This document shows, in pieces, positions 1 to 11,110 of a DNA stretch of 64,000 nt; the stretch's first letter is position 1, and each line of letters starts with the position of its first letter. Position numbers and translations under genes: made by a program. The notes beneath the pieces were generated by a model that saw only the letters and a list, made by a program, of their open reading frames with translations, was not told the DNA's origin and did no database searches. The stretch comes from Agriotes lineatus. Lineage: Eukaryota > Arthropoda > Insecta > Coleoptera > Elateridae. Location of the stretch: the NCBI GenBank assembly GCA_940337035.1, contig CALNHX010003595.1:82048-146047 (forward strand), read 5' to 3'.

Positions 1-10
1 CCTGTCTAGA

Positions 11-289
11 ATGAACTACTGTGATGCAGTCTATGGTCCCTGTCTTACTTCTATAGATGTTAAGAGGATTCAGAAACTACAAAATTCATGTGTACGTCTT
101 ATTTTTGGTCTATTAACTCCGCCTATACATCATACTGCGTTATTTAAAGGCTCTTTTTCTTACTGTGTCGTTAATGGTTACAACAAGCTACCCCTCGATT
201 TAAAGACGTTAAGTATTAGTCCTTTTAAAATTAAATTAAGATTTCTCTTAATTCAAATTACAAACAGAGGGAAACGTCTTTTAAATTAA
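11..289 (+). pseudogene. 3' remnant of a non-LTR retrotransposon ORF2 (post-RT C-terminus)
   Basis: An open stretch of 92 codons reads like the extreme C-terminus of Jockey/I/CR1-type ORF2 proteins. The segment beginning YCDAVYGPCL, followed by IQKLQNSCVRLIFG, matches the usual post-RT region, and YNKLPLDLKTL then SPFKIKLRFLL matches the usual last ~30 residues. In intact relatives about a hundred residues separate these two parts; here they are fused between HHTALF and KGSFSY, so an internal deletion is inferred. The RT and endonuclease lie off the left edge or are lost. The frame ends in TAA at 287-289, followed by a short 3' UTR and an ATT-type tail. It is a dead remnant; the exact clade is uncertain. 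Confidence 0.7.
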
Positions 290-532
290 AAATCTTACTT
301 TAGAAATAGAGTACAGCCACTTTGTACTAACACCGTGCTTGTTTTTCTTTTTAAATCTTCTTTGTATTCTTAATCTATAATCGCAATACTAGTTTATCCA
401 CGACTGGACAAAAATAAAAATATCTTATAATGATTCTGCTAATCGAATTGCAGAACAATATTGTTCCAACAATTGTCTAGGTTAAATGAAGTAGGCGGTG
501 GGATTTCCTTCGGATTTCCCTTCGAACTGGAA

Positions 533-563
533 GTTATTATTATATTATTATTATTAATAATAA
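533..563 (+). repeat. (ATT)n microsatellite, probable non-LTR 3' tail
   Basis: An imperfect ATT/TTA run about 240 bp after the ORF2 remnant stop. Several non-LTR clades end in short tandem trinucleotides rather than poly(A), so this probably marks the 3' end of the retroelement beginning left of the window. Confidence 0.55.
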
Positions 564-566
564 AAG

Positions 567-970
567 TATTGGATACATGATATTGGCGCTCATTAATCAA
601 GAGTGCACAAAATTAATATTTGCAAACCATTATGCAGAACCACTCTGTTTTCTCGTCCAGAATAACAAAAAACATCGCAACTAAATGAACCATAGCTCAC
701 AACTGCTAAAAACATTTTACTCTTTCCATATTGTACAGTCAAGTTATGTCGAAATTTGGTTGCAGACGGAACTAATTGTCAAATAGCTCATTTTTGCGAG
801 AATATTTTCTTAAGCTCCCTTAGAATCACCACGAAAAAGTCCCAAAAGATCCATTGTGGAGAACCCTCTTAAATTTTGAAAAATGATTCGCTACATTGGA
901 AAATACCAAAAAAATCAACATAGTGGCTAAACAATTTGATTTAAGGACAAAGGCAAAATTGTTTATCATA
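567..970. other. Intergenic, nothing recognised
   Basis: AT-rich sequence without an open frame of note, without inverted repeats, and without similarity to other parts of the window that I can see by eye. Confidence 0.5.
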
Positions 971-972
971 TA

Positions 973-1744
973 CAGTGTGTAAAAAAAGTCTGGAATATAG
1001 CAAATATTTCAAAAACTAGCGGAGATGAATTTTTCAAAATTTCCAGACTTATATAGGTAAAAACGGCGCATCTAGGAAGGACAAAACCGTTTCTGTAACT
1101 ATACAGGGTTAGTCAGAAAAAATACCAACTTTTGTATTTTAAATTGGACACCCTGTATATTACCGAGAAATCAAATAGTCCTTCAAAAGACCAATTCAAC
1201 GATATAGGGTTTGATGGACTTATCTGTCAAAATGACAGATGTGGGGTGACTTAAAGAATAAGGTTTACAACAATAGACCGGTTAATATTGAAGCTTTAAA
1301 GGATCATATTAGAAATGAGATACCTCAAATTCGATCGGATACTGTCTTTAAATTCTCGTAAGACGTTGTCAAAAGTATCCCATCGAATTTGACGTATCTC
1401 ATTTCTAATATGATCCTTTAAAGCTTCAATATTAACCGGTCTATTGTTGTAAACCTTATTCTTTAAGTCACCCCACATCTGTCATTTTGACAGATAAGTC
1501 CGTCAAACCCTATATCGTTGAATTTGCCTTTTGAAGGACTATTTGATTCCTCGGTAATATACAGGGTGTCCAATTTAAAATACAAAAGTTGGTATTTTTT
1601 CTGACTAACCCTGTATAGTTACAGAAACGGTTTTGTCCTTCCTAGATGCGCCGTTTTTACCTATATAAGTCTGGAAATTTTGAAAAACTCATCTCCGGTA
1701 GTTTTTGAAATATTTGCTATATTCCAGACTTTTTTTACACCCTG
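973..1744. mobile_element. Mariner-derived foldback element with TA target duplication
   Basis: Two arms of about 345 bp (973-1320 and about 1390-1744) are inverted copies of each other around a ~70-bp centre. Outer ends start CAGTGTGTAAAAAAAGTC on the left; the right end is its near-complement (CAGGGTGTAAAAAAAGTC read inward). The element is flanked by TA at 971-972 and 1745-1746, as expected of Tc1/mariner elements. Both arms encode the same decayed stretch resembling the last ~40 residues of insect mariner-type transposases (GDLKNKVYNNRP and EALKDHIRNEI; minus strand 1478-1296 and the mirrored copy from about 1241 on plus). It looks like an inverted duplication of a transposase 3' end plus terminus, not an autonomous element. 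Confidence 0.8.
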
Positions 1745-1746
1745 TA

Positions 1747-3975
1747 TTTGGAAATAATAGTTTATTCTTGCTTCAAGCATGCATTATATGATTATTTTTT
1801 ATGAAAATAAGCAAGGAGCATTTATTTTAATCCTAATTTTCTATTTTTTTTTACTTTTTTCCAAACTTAGTAGTATTTTTGTGTTAATTAAAATGATTTC
1901 TTGAGCCATTTATAATAAGCGAGGATGGAGACGATCCCAATGATAGTTCGGAGCAACAAGTGTCACACAGAAGCTCAAACAATAAACTGCCTTTCTCTTA
2001 GACGAACCGACGATGAATCTGAGCAAGGATCTTCGGCAATTCATCACGATGGGGTCCCAGTCTGTTAAGCAAAAAAAAAAAAACCCCAAGCGACCATGGA
2101 CGTTCCTTTGAATTATTTTTTTTGTATTCATTTCGTTTGACAAGAATGTGCCTGAAGCGCCAGGAATTATAACATCTGAGCAAATGAAAACCAAATGAAG
2201 CTTGGCATAGAAAAAATTAAGTAATGTGCTCTATTACTTCTGATGTTTTAAATTTAAATATGACAGTTATTATAATAGCAGAAGTGTCAAGTTGTCTAAA
2301 TTATCAAATTTTAAATTGCACATGCAGTTCTTATAAATTTATACGTAATAATTATTGATGTAGCAGATGTAACATTGTTTAAGTGTTGGTTTTTATGTTT
2401 ATTTTGACGTGACAGTTGCTGACAGTTATGCAATAGTTTAGGTTATGTAAAGCTAGCTTGTTCATTCTAAAACATCAACATAATGTGAATTAATAATCGA
2501 CATATGTTTCAATTTTCAAAGCCAAGCCTGATTTCATTTTTGTTTGCCCATGTTAGTTGTAGCGATAATAACATAGTCCAGACATACTAAATTTTGAGCT
2601 AAAAAAATTACTTTTGATTTTTGGCACAAATGTTAAAAGTCCCCGCCTCCGGGCTGCCGGCGTCGTATGAAGAGGGCCTTGGCATACTTAAAAAATATTC
2701 TCTGTTCAGGTAACGTACCCTTTCTGTTTTGAATACGGCAAAACATCATTAAGATAAGTTGTTTAGCATCCGTTATTATGGCCCCATGCAAAATTGCAGA
2801 TATATCGAAGGGGAGAACCCAAATCAATCACACAGAGGTGACTAAATTCAACCTTACAGTCGTAGACAAAACGATATCATTTAAACAAAACCTAGCAATT
2901 AAGTAACTATTCGGGGAAAATACACGGGAGATACTGAAATCGCTAGAGATAACGCTGGGAAATAAAGAAAAATAGACGCTTACGTCAAAAGGGACGTAAC
3001 AAAGTGGCGCCTTCTCTATTTCAGACCTAAGACGTTTTAAAATTTCGTAAAAAATGATATGATGGTTCATTTAAAAAACTAAACCTATGGCATGTCAATT
3101 AATTGTTTGTAGTGATGCAAAAATCGTCATCGCATCACAAATCATTTGCTATCAAATCGTATGCACCTCCCCTAGTTCTTCCTATGATTATTTATTGTTA
3201 TTTAACGCTAGGTATCACTTTTAGGAATGGTTATTCAATTCAGTGTTTAACTTTATTTTCTTGTGTTTTCCTTATGGTTTTATGTATGTGTTTCAAAGGT
3301 CAATACATCTATGTTTACTTGTGAATTCAATTTCCTTTTCCTTGTTCATGTTATTTGAAGTCAGTTTCAGCCCCAAGAGCACTGCAGGTGCAGACCAGCT
3401 TCCTGTGTTAGCAGGTATTGACACTTTAAAGCCACGCACTGAGTTAGCGTTAGAATTTCATGCACACTGAGCTAGCTAAATAAACGAACAGGGCAAATAA
3501 TTTATAAAATTACCAAGGAGTACGAGACATCTTATCGCAATTTAACCTCCCAACGGAGGAGCTAGGAAACGATTTGTTACAGGTCTTATACGGTTTGGCA
3601 ATAATGCACATAAAAAATGACATAGGTAACCCCAAAATATAAAGTTCTAAAGCCACGTTTACAACGTGAAAACTGTCAAACGATCATGGCCAATTAGATG
3701 TTAAATCAAATTTGAACGAACTCTATTTAAACACTTTGAGTTTTACTGAAGATGCAACTGCTAAACTTCCCTGGGATTAAATGCTTATATACCTACTATC
3801 ATTTTATTTGCAGCGAAATAATGATCTATGGTACCTACTGCTATCATATGTTCTTGACATTGACAGTAACAGATGCAATTTGACCTTGAGCAAACAGGCC
3901 TTGTCACAATGGGCAATTTGATGGGTCAAATAGCCCCTGTCAGCTTCAAGAAGATAATAATATGGCAGTATCTAG
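1747..3975. other. Long stretch without a confident gene
   Basis: Mostly AT-rich non-coding sequence. The one exception is a GC-richer island at about 2633-2827 where the minus strand is open for 65 codons between stops with protein-like composition (includes ILHGAIITDAKQLILMMFC), but it starts right after a TGA, has no ATG and ends at TAA, and I cannot assign it to a family. A run of A at about 2068-2082 interrupts another weak minus-strand open region. No tRNA, rRNA or terminal repeats recognised. Confidence 0.4.
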
Positions 3976-4430
3976 AGTACGTTTTTTTCCTATAAAAATT
4001 TTGAAGGTCAAAGAATTTAGGGTTTATGTTGGCATTACTTGGATTCCTTTAAAAAATATATGTTAGTCGAATTTGTTTTAGTAACTTTTTAGAACTAAAA
4101 ATTGGTGAGAAATTTAAAATATGGCATTAAAGCAGTTTTGTTTTTAGGTAATTTTTCGTAAAGTTCTTCTTTTGGCATGTTAGGCTGCAGATCCAACAGT
4201 TCCTCTGCACACTTCAGAATTGCTCTTTTTACATTTCATTTTAAAAGATCCTGTTTTTTACGCATATTCATTTTCAAAAAAGAAAAGCTGACAATTTAAT
4301 TTTAAATGTCATAATGACACAAGTCGTTTACAGAAAAACCTGACCAAAATAAATTTTCTAATAATTAAAAAAAAGCAGTTTTGCCAATTTAATCTTGACC
4401 TTGAAAATTTTTATATGAAAAAAACGTACT
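3976..4430. mobile_element. Short TIR element (MITE-like)
   Basis: Imperfect terminal inverted repeats of about 36 bp: the left begins agtacgtttttttc, and the right end (4395-4430) is its reverse complement with two or three differences. The ~455-bp interior has no coding frame. No clear target duplication is visible (left flank tctag, right flank ttatg), so the true ends may differ by a few bases or one flank may be altered. Superfamily not assignable. Confidence 0.5.
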
Positions 4431-5330
4431 TTATGTGTATAGACAGAGATGGAGTGCCTTAATAAACACCATAGTGTTTGACGTTACTTGTGTATTTTGC
4501 ATTGTTTAGCATTATTTGTGATTTTAACATGTAAAACTATAGGTATATACTAGTAGAGAATGCGTCGTTTAATTAGAGTCTTGCAATAAACTTGTAGTTT
4601 TATTTTGAATTTTTCCAAAAAATTTGAAATTTTTGTAGTCTTTATTTTCTTTTTATTTTGTATCATAAAATAGAACACAATATCCAACCACTTGGGAGCG
4701 AATTTTTACAATCCCTGTATATATTGCAGTGGCTTCACGTTGAGTGCCTTATTTACTTATGCTATGGAAGCACCACATTGTTGAGCTTGCCAATTTAATT
4801 ATGTTGTGGCTCTACTGTTGCAGCACCTTTTTACTATTTAGTAACAGCTCAAATAATATTTGATATTGACTTATTTAATTGAAACCTTTTTTAATAATAA
4901 TGCCGGTATTGCTATGAGACTCTTATCAGGGTTAGTTCATTGATCTAGTTGCTTCTTAGTTGCTTTTTTTATTTTTAATTCTGAATTTGAAATTGACTAA
5001 TGACATGCTCTGTCACTTTTGCTTCAAACGGCCCTCAACGACACTTTCAATAAAATGTGACATAAATAAACCCTTTACAACTTTTGTGAATGAATATTAT
5101 ATGACAAGTGTTTAACTATAATTCAATATACTTCTTTAATTGTCTTTTATTTCAGATTTCCTTAATATAATCAATAATAAACCCACCTGGATTCTTCTCA
5201 CTTTCAATGTCTCCAAAACCTCTTAAGATGTCTCACTTCCTTACATCTCATACACAGATCAGCTAAGACGCACTGTCCATTAACAATCAGCCACCAACTC
5301 ACAAAACCTCAGGATGCTTGTAGAAATGGG
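4431..5330. other. Intergenic, nothing recognised
   Basis: AT-rich sequence with no frame, hairpin or repeat that I can support. Confidence 0.45.
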
Positions 5331-5338
5331 GTCAGTTT

Positions 5339-5690
5339 ATATCGGCCAACGATCATATCGGCCAACGATCATATCGGCCAATTTTGGGTGTTCATATCGG
5401 CCAACTTGTTCATATCGGCCAACATCAGATTTTGTTCATATCGGCCAACTTGTTCATATCGGCCACTTTTATTTTTGTTCATATCGGCCAACGCGATCAT
5501 ATCGGCCAACGCTGGCGGAATATCTAAGAAAGGGGAGAAATCATATCGGCCAACGTTCATATCGGCCAACGATCACATCGGCCAATTATGGGCGTTCACA
5601 TCGGCCAACTTGTTCATATTGGCCACTTTTATTTTTGTTCATATCGGCCAACTTGATCATATCGGCCAATGCAGGCGGTGACCGTAAGGA
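5339..5690 (+). repeat. Clustered 'catatcggccaac' motif repeats
   Basis: About sixteen copies of (c)atatcggccaac, spaced 13-35 bp, all in the same orientation. Two larger copies are visible: about 5355-5520 and 5555-5690 share the order cggccaat-tttggg, cggccaacttg, cggccacttttatttttg, cggccaac, cggccaatgc/cggccaacgc + ggcgg. All three forward frames stay partly open because the motif has no stop, giving repeats such as HIGQ, SYRPT and ISAN; this is a by-product of the motif, not a protein gene. A further copy at 5783-5793 lies in the adjacent foldback arm (5776-7384), and its inverted partner lies near 7363-7375, so the array probably belongs to that family's terminal region. Confidence 0.8.
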
Positions 5691-6530
5691 ATACCGATAC
5701 TAGCCGAAGAGCAACTTCTAACGCTACGCTGGACGCGCCATGTCTTATTATTATGCCTGTTCAGAACGCCCATCTATTCGATCACATCGGCCAACATTAT
5801 TTCTTGCTCATAACGGCGATGTTATTTTTGGATTTTATATCTACTATCCTGGCATACAAGTTTCCTCACAATTCATTTTTAATAAAGTTTAGTGCAACGA
5901 AAAGTTGTATTCAAAATTGAAATTACAATTTTAAATGTCAAATATTAGCGACACCACTAATAAAAAAAATCGATTCATAAGGACTTTTTTTGAAATGGTT
6001 ATTTGTTAAACCCCCCGCTGCGTGTCTGGTTTTCCATAGTTGAACTCTTGCAAAAAAAACTTGCCTTATAGAACTTTTTTTTTAATATACTATTATCTAA
6101 TTTTATTTCAATAATTTTAACGGTATTTTAATTAATGTTCTAATATTACTGAAATTTTTGTTTATATTACGAGCGCGAAATGTTGTAGAGCGTTCAAATT
6201 GCTTTTTAGTCCAGTTATATTAGACGGAAACCCGCAGCATCTGCCGAAAAAATCCAAGTGAGCTGAAATTTTGCATACACCTTTATTTTGACATTTCAAA
6301 TAATGTCCCAAAAGTCCCCATCGATATCGCACTTGCGTTTTGAGTTATCCAAAGTCAAAGGTCACAGAAATAAGTTTTTCGCAAATATCTCGCTTTCTAT
6401 GGGTCGTATGACTTTTTTAGTTATTACAAAAAATTAAGGCGAAAAATTCTCTACAAAAAAGATAATACAGGTTTTTTATATACAACTAACCATTCAGTAA
6501 ATAACACACAGTTAAGTTTTGGAGACGGGT

Positions 6531-6640
6531 TTTACTTCCTTTTAGGATAAAAGAAGTATTGGATTCACCCCAAAAAATCGAAATTGAGTTTTCAACAGAT
6601 CTTCACGTTTTACAGTCCCCTGAACCCAAAAAACATGTTT
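6531..6640 (+). repeat. Dispersed repeat family R1, copy 1
   Basis: Nearly the same sequence occurs at 13370-13481. It starts with a short dyad acttcctttta-gataaa(a/g)gaagt and continues ggattcaccccaaaa, gagttttcaacagatc and ttcacgtttta(c/g)agtcccct. Non-coding; class unknown. Confidence 0.75.
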
Positions 6641-6649
6641 GTCTAACCA

Positions 6650-6729
6650 ATTTTTTCAAACTTTACATTTTTATTACATTTTTAATGTGTATTGATGTGA
6701 GATGGATGATTTTCCAGTTGAATACCTCT
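6650..6729 (-). repeat. Dispersed repeat family R2, copy 1 (inverted relative to 30651-30735)
   Basis: Reverse complement matches 30651-30735: caactggaaaatca, catcaatacacattaaaaat, aaaaatgt-aagtttgaaaa. It is followed at once by a small hairpin (ttttccagtt ... aactggaaaa, about 6710-6750). Confidence 0.7.
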
Positions 6730-7384
6730 AAAATTTAACTGGAAAATCACCCATAGCGTAATCAATTTTAAAGTAGCACATTCTTGATTTTTGCGAATAA
6801 TGATGAGCTTTATTAAAAATTATATATATTTGCTTTTCTATTTTCTTTAAACTTCGGTAGGTCGAATGATTCTTTCCCGCCCTTCCACTTAAAGGGGTTT
6901 TACATTATATATATTAAATTTAAAGAACTGATTTAAACAAATAGCATTAAGTGGCTTGTCAAAAACAGCGATTTGAATGATCTAAAACATTGTATAGTAT
7001 TGTAATGTTAAAACATTAATTAAAATAACGTTAAGTTTATTGAAATAAAAATATAGATAATAGTACCTATATTAAAGGAAAAGTTCTATAAGGAAAGTTT
7101 TCTTTTGCAAGAGTTCAAATATGGAAAACGACTCGGGCAGCGGAGAGTTTAACAAAGAACCATTGCAAAAAGGGTCTTATGAATCGATTTTTTCTATTAG
7201 CGGTGTCGCTAATATTTGACGTTTGAAAGTTTAATTTCAAGTTTGAAGTCAACCTTTCGTCGCACTAAACTTTATTAAAAATAAATTTTGAGGGAACTTG
7301 TATGGCAGGATAGTCGATATAAAATCGAAAAGCAACATCGTGATTATAAGCAAGAAATAATGGTGGCCGATGTGATGGAATGAA

Positions 7385-7520
7385 TCTAGGAATAGAAAGC
7401 CGGGAAAAGTTTAAAAATCCGGAAAAAAGCCGAGGAAAGAAAAGCCGGCGGAAAAAAAACCGGCGGAAATAAAACCGGCAGTAAAAAAATCCGGTGGAAA
7501 AAAAGCTGATGGTATAAATA
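7385..7520 (+). repeat. Degenerate ~15-bp tandem repeats, CCGG + A-run (array 1)
   Basis: Successive units follow the pattern (a)5-8 + ccggcgg or ccggnng, for example gaaaagccggcgg, aaaaaaaaccggcgg, aaataaaaccggcag, taaaaaaatccggtgg. The outer flank tgaatctagg resembles the inverted outer flank of array 2 (ttctagattcaa, near 9237-9249), so arrays 1 and 2 may be the opposing ends of one foldback-like element. Confidence 0.6.
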
Positions 7521-9145
7521 CTTAACATATTTCATAGGTAAATACTTCAAGCAATTAATTCCTTGTTTGTGTGTATTTTATTTGTAGAATTTATAAAATA
7601 TAAATGACGGATATGAGTACGGAAAATGTAGATGGGCGAAACGAGTCCGGAGTCAGCGTATGACATTACACACGTTATTAAAGGATTCTCTGTTCATCCC
7701 TGTCATTAACGGATTTACTGATACCAATACCAATTCGAAAAAATGTAAAATTTAAGCTTATAATATATCAGACATGATTCGTTTGCGGACACGAGTTTAT
7801 TACATTCATAGCAAATTGTTAGCAGGTTTGTACAGTCTACATATTTACAGTAAATTGTTAAACTCTGCAGCAAATTGTTAGAAAATTGCCGCATTTTTCA
7901 AATCAAATTTATAGGAAATTTTCGCTACCCTTTCCATATTCTTTAGAAAAACTTCCAAGCCGGCAGAACAGTTTTAATTTTTCAAAAAAATATATAGCAA
8001 ATTAGCGGTGCCTGAACTTATACGAGTAACAAACTCTCCGTAATTTTATAGGCAAAAATATTCAGGATATTTCGCCAAAATTACAATAAAATGTTGAACA
8101 CTTAAATTCGATGCTAATTTGAATATCTTCATCGATCATCTAATTTTCCGTTTTTCGTGCTCATATTTATTTGTTATTAGGGTTATGCCGTCATCGGTAT
8201 TTGAGATTGCAGTCCAAATGTTTCTGCTGAATAGCTATTTGCAAATTGTGCTTGAATATCGTGAAATTTCATAATATAGCTCATGTGTTCGTCATTATTG
8301 GGATGTTATTTTAATTATAACTGCTTGAATTGATGGAACAGTCTGTTAGTATTTTTGAAGGAAGCACTTGCCTGCTTATCTGATGAGTATGGACTTAATT
8401 TGAGTCATTTGCCGTTATTATAACAACTACGAAATATACGAAAAATGAAAACTGGGATCCAAGGTCATGATTAGCGATTTTAATTAGAGCAGTTTCTTTA
8501 ATAAAAGATAATTTTTAGATAAAAAATGTGTCTATATCATTTATAGTTTAGGAAATGCAGGTTCTTCCATTTACAGCCTATTTAAATGTTGATTTTTGGT
8601 TGAATTATAAACTCGCTAGATAAAAATAAAATGTTTAATTAATTTATTAAGCGATCACAATTATTTTCACTATTGTAATTGCACAAAACTCTAAATCGAT
8701 TTGTGTAGAGAGTTTTCAACAATTCAATCGGACAAAAAAAACCCGGATCAAAACCCCAACATATTATGTTTACTGGGTGTTCAATTTTCGATTCGATTAA
8801 ATGGAAATCTTCGTTATTATTAGAGCTAAAGGAAAATGATTTGCACATTATGAGGTCAACTTTTCAAGGGCAACACAACACAAGCAGGGTACTACTCTTT
8901 TACTATCCGGGCTACAGTCGGAAAATGGCAAATCCAACACATCTATTCGACGGCACAGTTCAATGTAGGGATCCTTTGTTTTAAAATATCATATTTTTTA
9001 CCTTTTGATATCTACAGTGTGTCCCGTAGAGTATCCGATATATGAAAATTAACATTAGGAAATTCTAAAGGGATCAACTATTGGTTTGTACGCGTTGAGG
9101 TACGGGATTGGTCAGAAATGAAAACAATTTAAAATGAATTTGACG
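7521..9145. other. Intergenic or interior of putative foldback element, no gene
   Basis: AT-rich, with only short random open stretches. It lies between oppositely oriented 15-bp arrays at 7385-7520 and 9150-9245, so it may be the interior of a ~1.87-kb non-autonomous element. No transposase domain seen. Confidence 0.4.
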
Positions 9146-9149
9146 TTTA

Positions 9150-9245
9150 GCCATTTTTTTCTGTCTGGAGAGTTTTTTACGGAGGTTTTTTGTACGGGGG
9201 TTCTTTGTCGGGAGGTTTTGTTCGGGTTTTTTTCGTTCTAGATTC
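9150..9245 (-). repeat. Degenerate ~15-bp repeats (array 2, inverted orientation)
   Basis: Read on the plus strand, the units are T-run + acgg/cggg + agg, e.g. gttttttacggag, gttttttgtacggggg, ttctttgtcgggag. On the minus strand this matches the A-run + CCG pattern of array 1. Confidence 0.55.
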
Positions 9246-9349
9246 AATAGTATAGTTTTTTTTAACAAAACAATAATGTTAAAGCAGAACTTAAATCTCA
9301 ATCGAAAATGTCATTTTGTAGTTTAGATTTCGTTTTCCTGGCGCTTCCA

Positions 9350-9435
9350 GGGGAATGTACTTCTGGGAGCATTTTTCCTTGCGCCGTTTTTCCGGGACGT
9401 TTTTTCGGGGGAATTTTTCCGGCGGCTACTTTTCC
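9350..9435 (-). repeat. Degenerate ~15-bp repeats (array 3)
   Basis: T-run + ccgggg units (gccgtttttccgggacg, ttttttcggggg, aatttttccggcgg). Inverted with respect to array 4 at 10165-10285, about 0.75 kb away. Confidence 0.55.
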
Positions 9436-9439
9436 ATTA

Positions 9440-10160
9440 CGTCCTAACAACTAGCCCAGCAATTAAAAATTTCTTGGAATTTTGTTGGTGGATATTTTAT
9501 TAAATTATTGACTACAAAACATTAATAAAACATAAAATTGCAATTACTGTATATAATTGTTGTTGCTTGTCAAGAATCTGTACTATTTACAGGACAGGAA
9601 GAAATTGTATTTCGGTGTCAAACGACTTACTGCATATTTACTTTTTTTATAGAAAACTTGCTAAACAAATGCTGCAAACACGTTGAAAATTTGCTGTCAA
9701 CAATCAACACAGTTGAACTGTTGATGAAATAGCTATCTGCAGAATAGAAGCAGCTTCTTGTATATTAGTCGGTTTACTATAAATTTAAACAATTGAAGGT
9801 CAAGAGTGTAATTTGAGGGTTAAAACGGAAATAACAATATAGGTACGGCTGATGGGTCAAACAACACAATACACATTATTTTTATGTTGAATCGTGAAAA
9901 TGTACACTTTTTTTATGAAACTGCAGAACAACAAGTTTGATTTACTATCTACTAAAAAATATAAAATCGCCACGAATTTAAGATTATTGAAGTTACTGAA
10001 ATACTAATGTGGAACTGTAAAATGAATATGATCCTTGTTGAAAATTCTCGCACAAATTTCTGATAATTGTCGATAATCTTTCAGGGTTTGTCGGCACAGC
10101 ACATTTACAATTTTAATTTATAGTAATTGCCGTTACACCACTGCATGTTATCAATTTGAA
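9440..10160. other. Interior between arrays 3 and 4, no gene
   Basis: AT-rich non-coding sequence bounded by oppositely oriented 15-bp repeat arrays; plausible interior of a second, shorter foldback-like element (about 9340-10290). Confidence 0.4.
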
Positions 10161-10164
10161 ATTA

Positions 10165-10285
10165 GGAAAACACATTCCCGGAAAAATCCACGGAAAAAAT
10201 GCCCCCAGACAAATATCCTCAGAAAAAAACCAACGAAAAAAATGCAACAAGAAAAAGCACCCGTGGAAGAAGTTCCGCAGTTCCA
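10165..10285 (+). repeat. Degenerate ~15-bp repeats (array 4)
   Basis: A-run + ccnng units in plus orientation (cccggaaaaatccacgg, aaaaaatgcccccag, gaaaaaaaccaacg, aaaaagcacccgtgg). Same style as array 1 and inverted to array 3. Confidence 0.55.
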
Positions 10286-10289
10286 AAAG

Positions 10290-10970
10290 TAAGCTCCAAA
10301 TGGTATTAACGTAGACAAAACCGTTTTACGTACGCTTTACTTCCACATAGCTACAGGAAAATTAATGGCTGAAATATATAAATGTATTTAACACGTTTTC
10401 AGTAAAAACTGTGCATTATCCACAAAACTTAAAGATTTTTTGATTTAAAAAAACATTTTTAGGTTAGATTTGATAATTTTTTACGTATGCATTCATAGTT
10501 TTTGCTTATTAAGTTTTTGAATAGAAGGCTGATAAGTGGTTTGCTTTTTTATTTGTCTAATATTATTTACTGAGCAGTCTTAATTGAAAAATCCCGTCAA
10601 AGCAAGTGACTTAATATTGGAATTTTGTTTGCGAGTATATATTTTGGAGTTAAAAAATATTTTTTTATATAGGAGAGAAAGGTATTATGCATATGAGATA
10701 GCAACAAGGCGGTAACTAACTTTTTCTACTCCTTTATTAGTAAATTGCTCATTAAGCACTGTTTACTTGATTAGTAAATTCGTTGTTACAAACAGTGTTA
10801 CGTAATGACTAACACGTAATTTTTTTTATTACGTTACAGTTAGCTTCTGTTGTTTGTACGAAGCGGTGTAGGGATGTGACTGCAGCCTCCTAATTTTTAA
10901 GATGGTGTGACAGATGATTTGACAGTTAATAAAATATTTCTTTTTCGTTTAACGAAATGAGTGTGATCGT
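10290..10970. other. Intergenic, nothing recognised
   Basis: AT-rich, no supported gene. A short stretch at about 10790-10850 has local symmetry around gttacgtaatgac and tattacgttac but no clear element boundaries. Confidence 0.4.
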
Positions 10971-10976
10971 AAAAAA

Positions 10977-11110
10977 AGTATAGTACGCAACTCGAGCTAT
11001 AGAGCAATTACACGCTCGTGGAATTACACACGCGCCGCTACGCGGCTTGTGCGTAACTTTTCCAACTCGCGTGTAATATGCTTCCTACAGCTCTCGTTGT
11101 GTAATATACT
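10977..11110. mobile_element. GC-cored hairpin element (type a)
   Basis: Inverted arms of ~60 bp (10977-11038 and 11042-11110) meet at a trinucleotide loop tac flanked by ccgc/gcgg. Matching pieces: caactcgagct versus agctctcgttg; attacacgctcg versus cgcgtgtaat; ttacacac versus gtgcgtaa. It shares its plan (AT arms, GC-rich tip, 3-4-nt loop) with hairpins near 19612-19715, 23666-23900 and 24233-24372. Confidence 0.65.

Larger units (their letters stand above)
5776..7384. mobile_element. 1.6-kb foldback element with ~430-bp inverted arms
   Basis: Left arm about 5776-6215 and right arm about 6958-7384 are inverted copies with scattered substitutions and small indels. Matching landmarks: cacatcggccaaca near 5782 versus tggtggccgatgtg near 7361; aataaagtttagtgc versus gcactaaactttatt; attagcgacacc versus ggtgtcgctaat; tattttaattaatgtt versus aacattaattaaaata. 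The 740-bp centre holds dispersed repeats (6531-6640, 6650-6729) and no transposase frame. No target duplication was recognised. The architecture fits Drosophila Foldback-like or other long-TIR non-autonomous elements; the superfamily is unknown. Confidence 0.75.

Noticed and set aside
1910..2194. 94-codon minus-strand frame as a gene
   Set aside because: It crosses an A-run (Phe tract), overlaps another frame, starts without context and has no recognisable domain.
5314..5703. 129-codon frame with HIGQ/SYRPT/ISAN repeats as a repeat protein
   Set aside because: All three frames and part of the opposite strand stay open because the DNA motif lacks stops; it is a translation by-product.
7265..7528. 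Phe/Arg-rich 87-codon minus-strand frame
   Set aside because: It runs through the 15-bp CCGG/A-run array and a foldback arm; composition follows the repeat.
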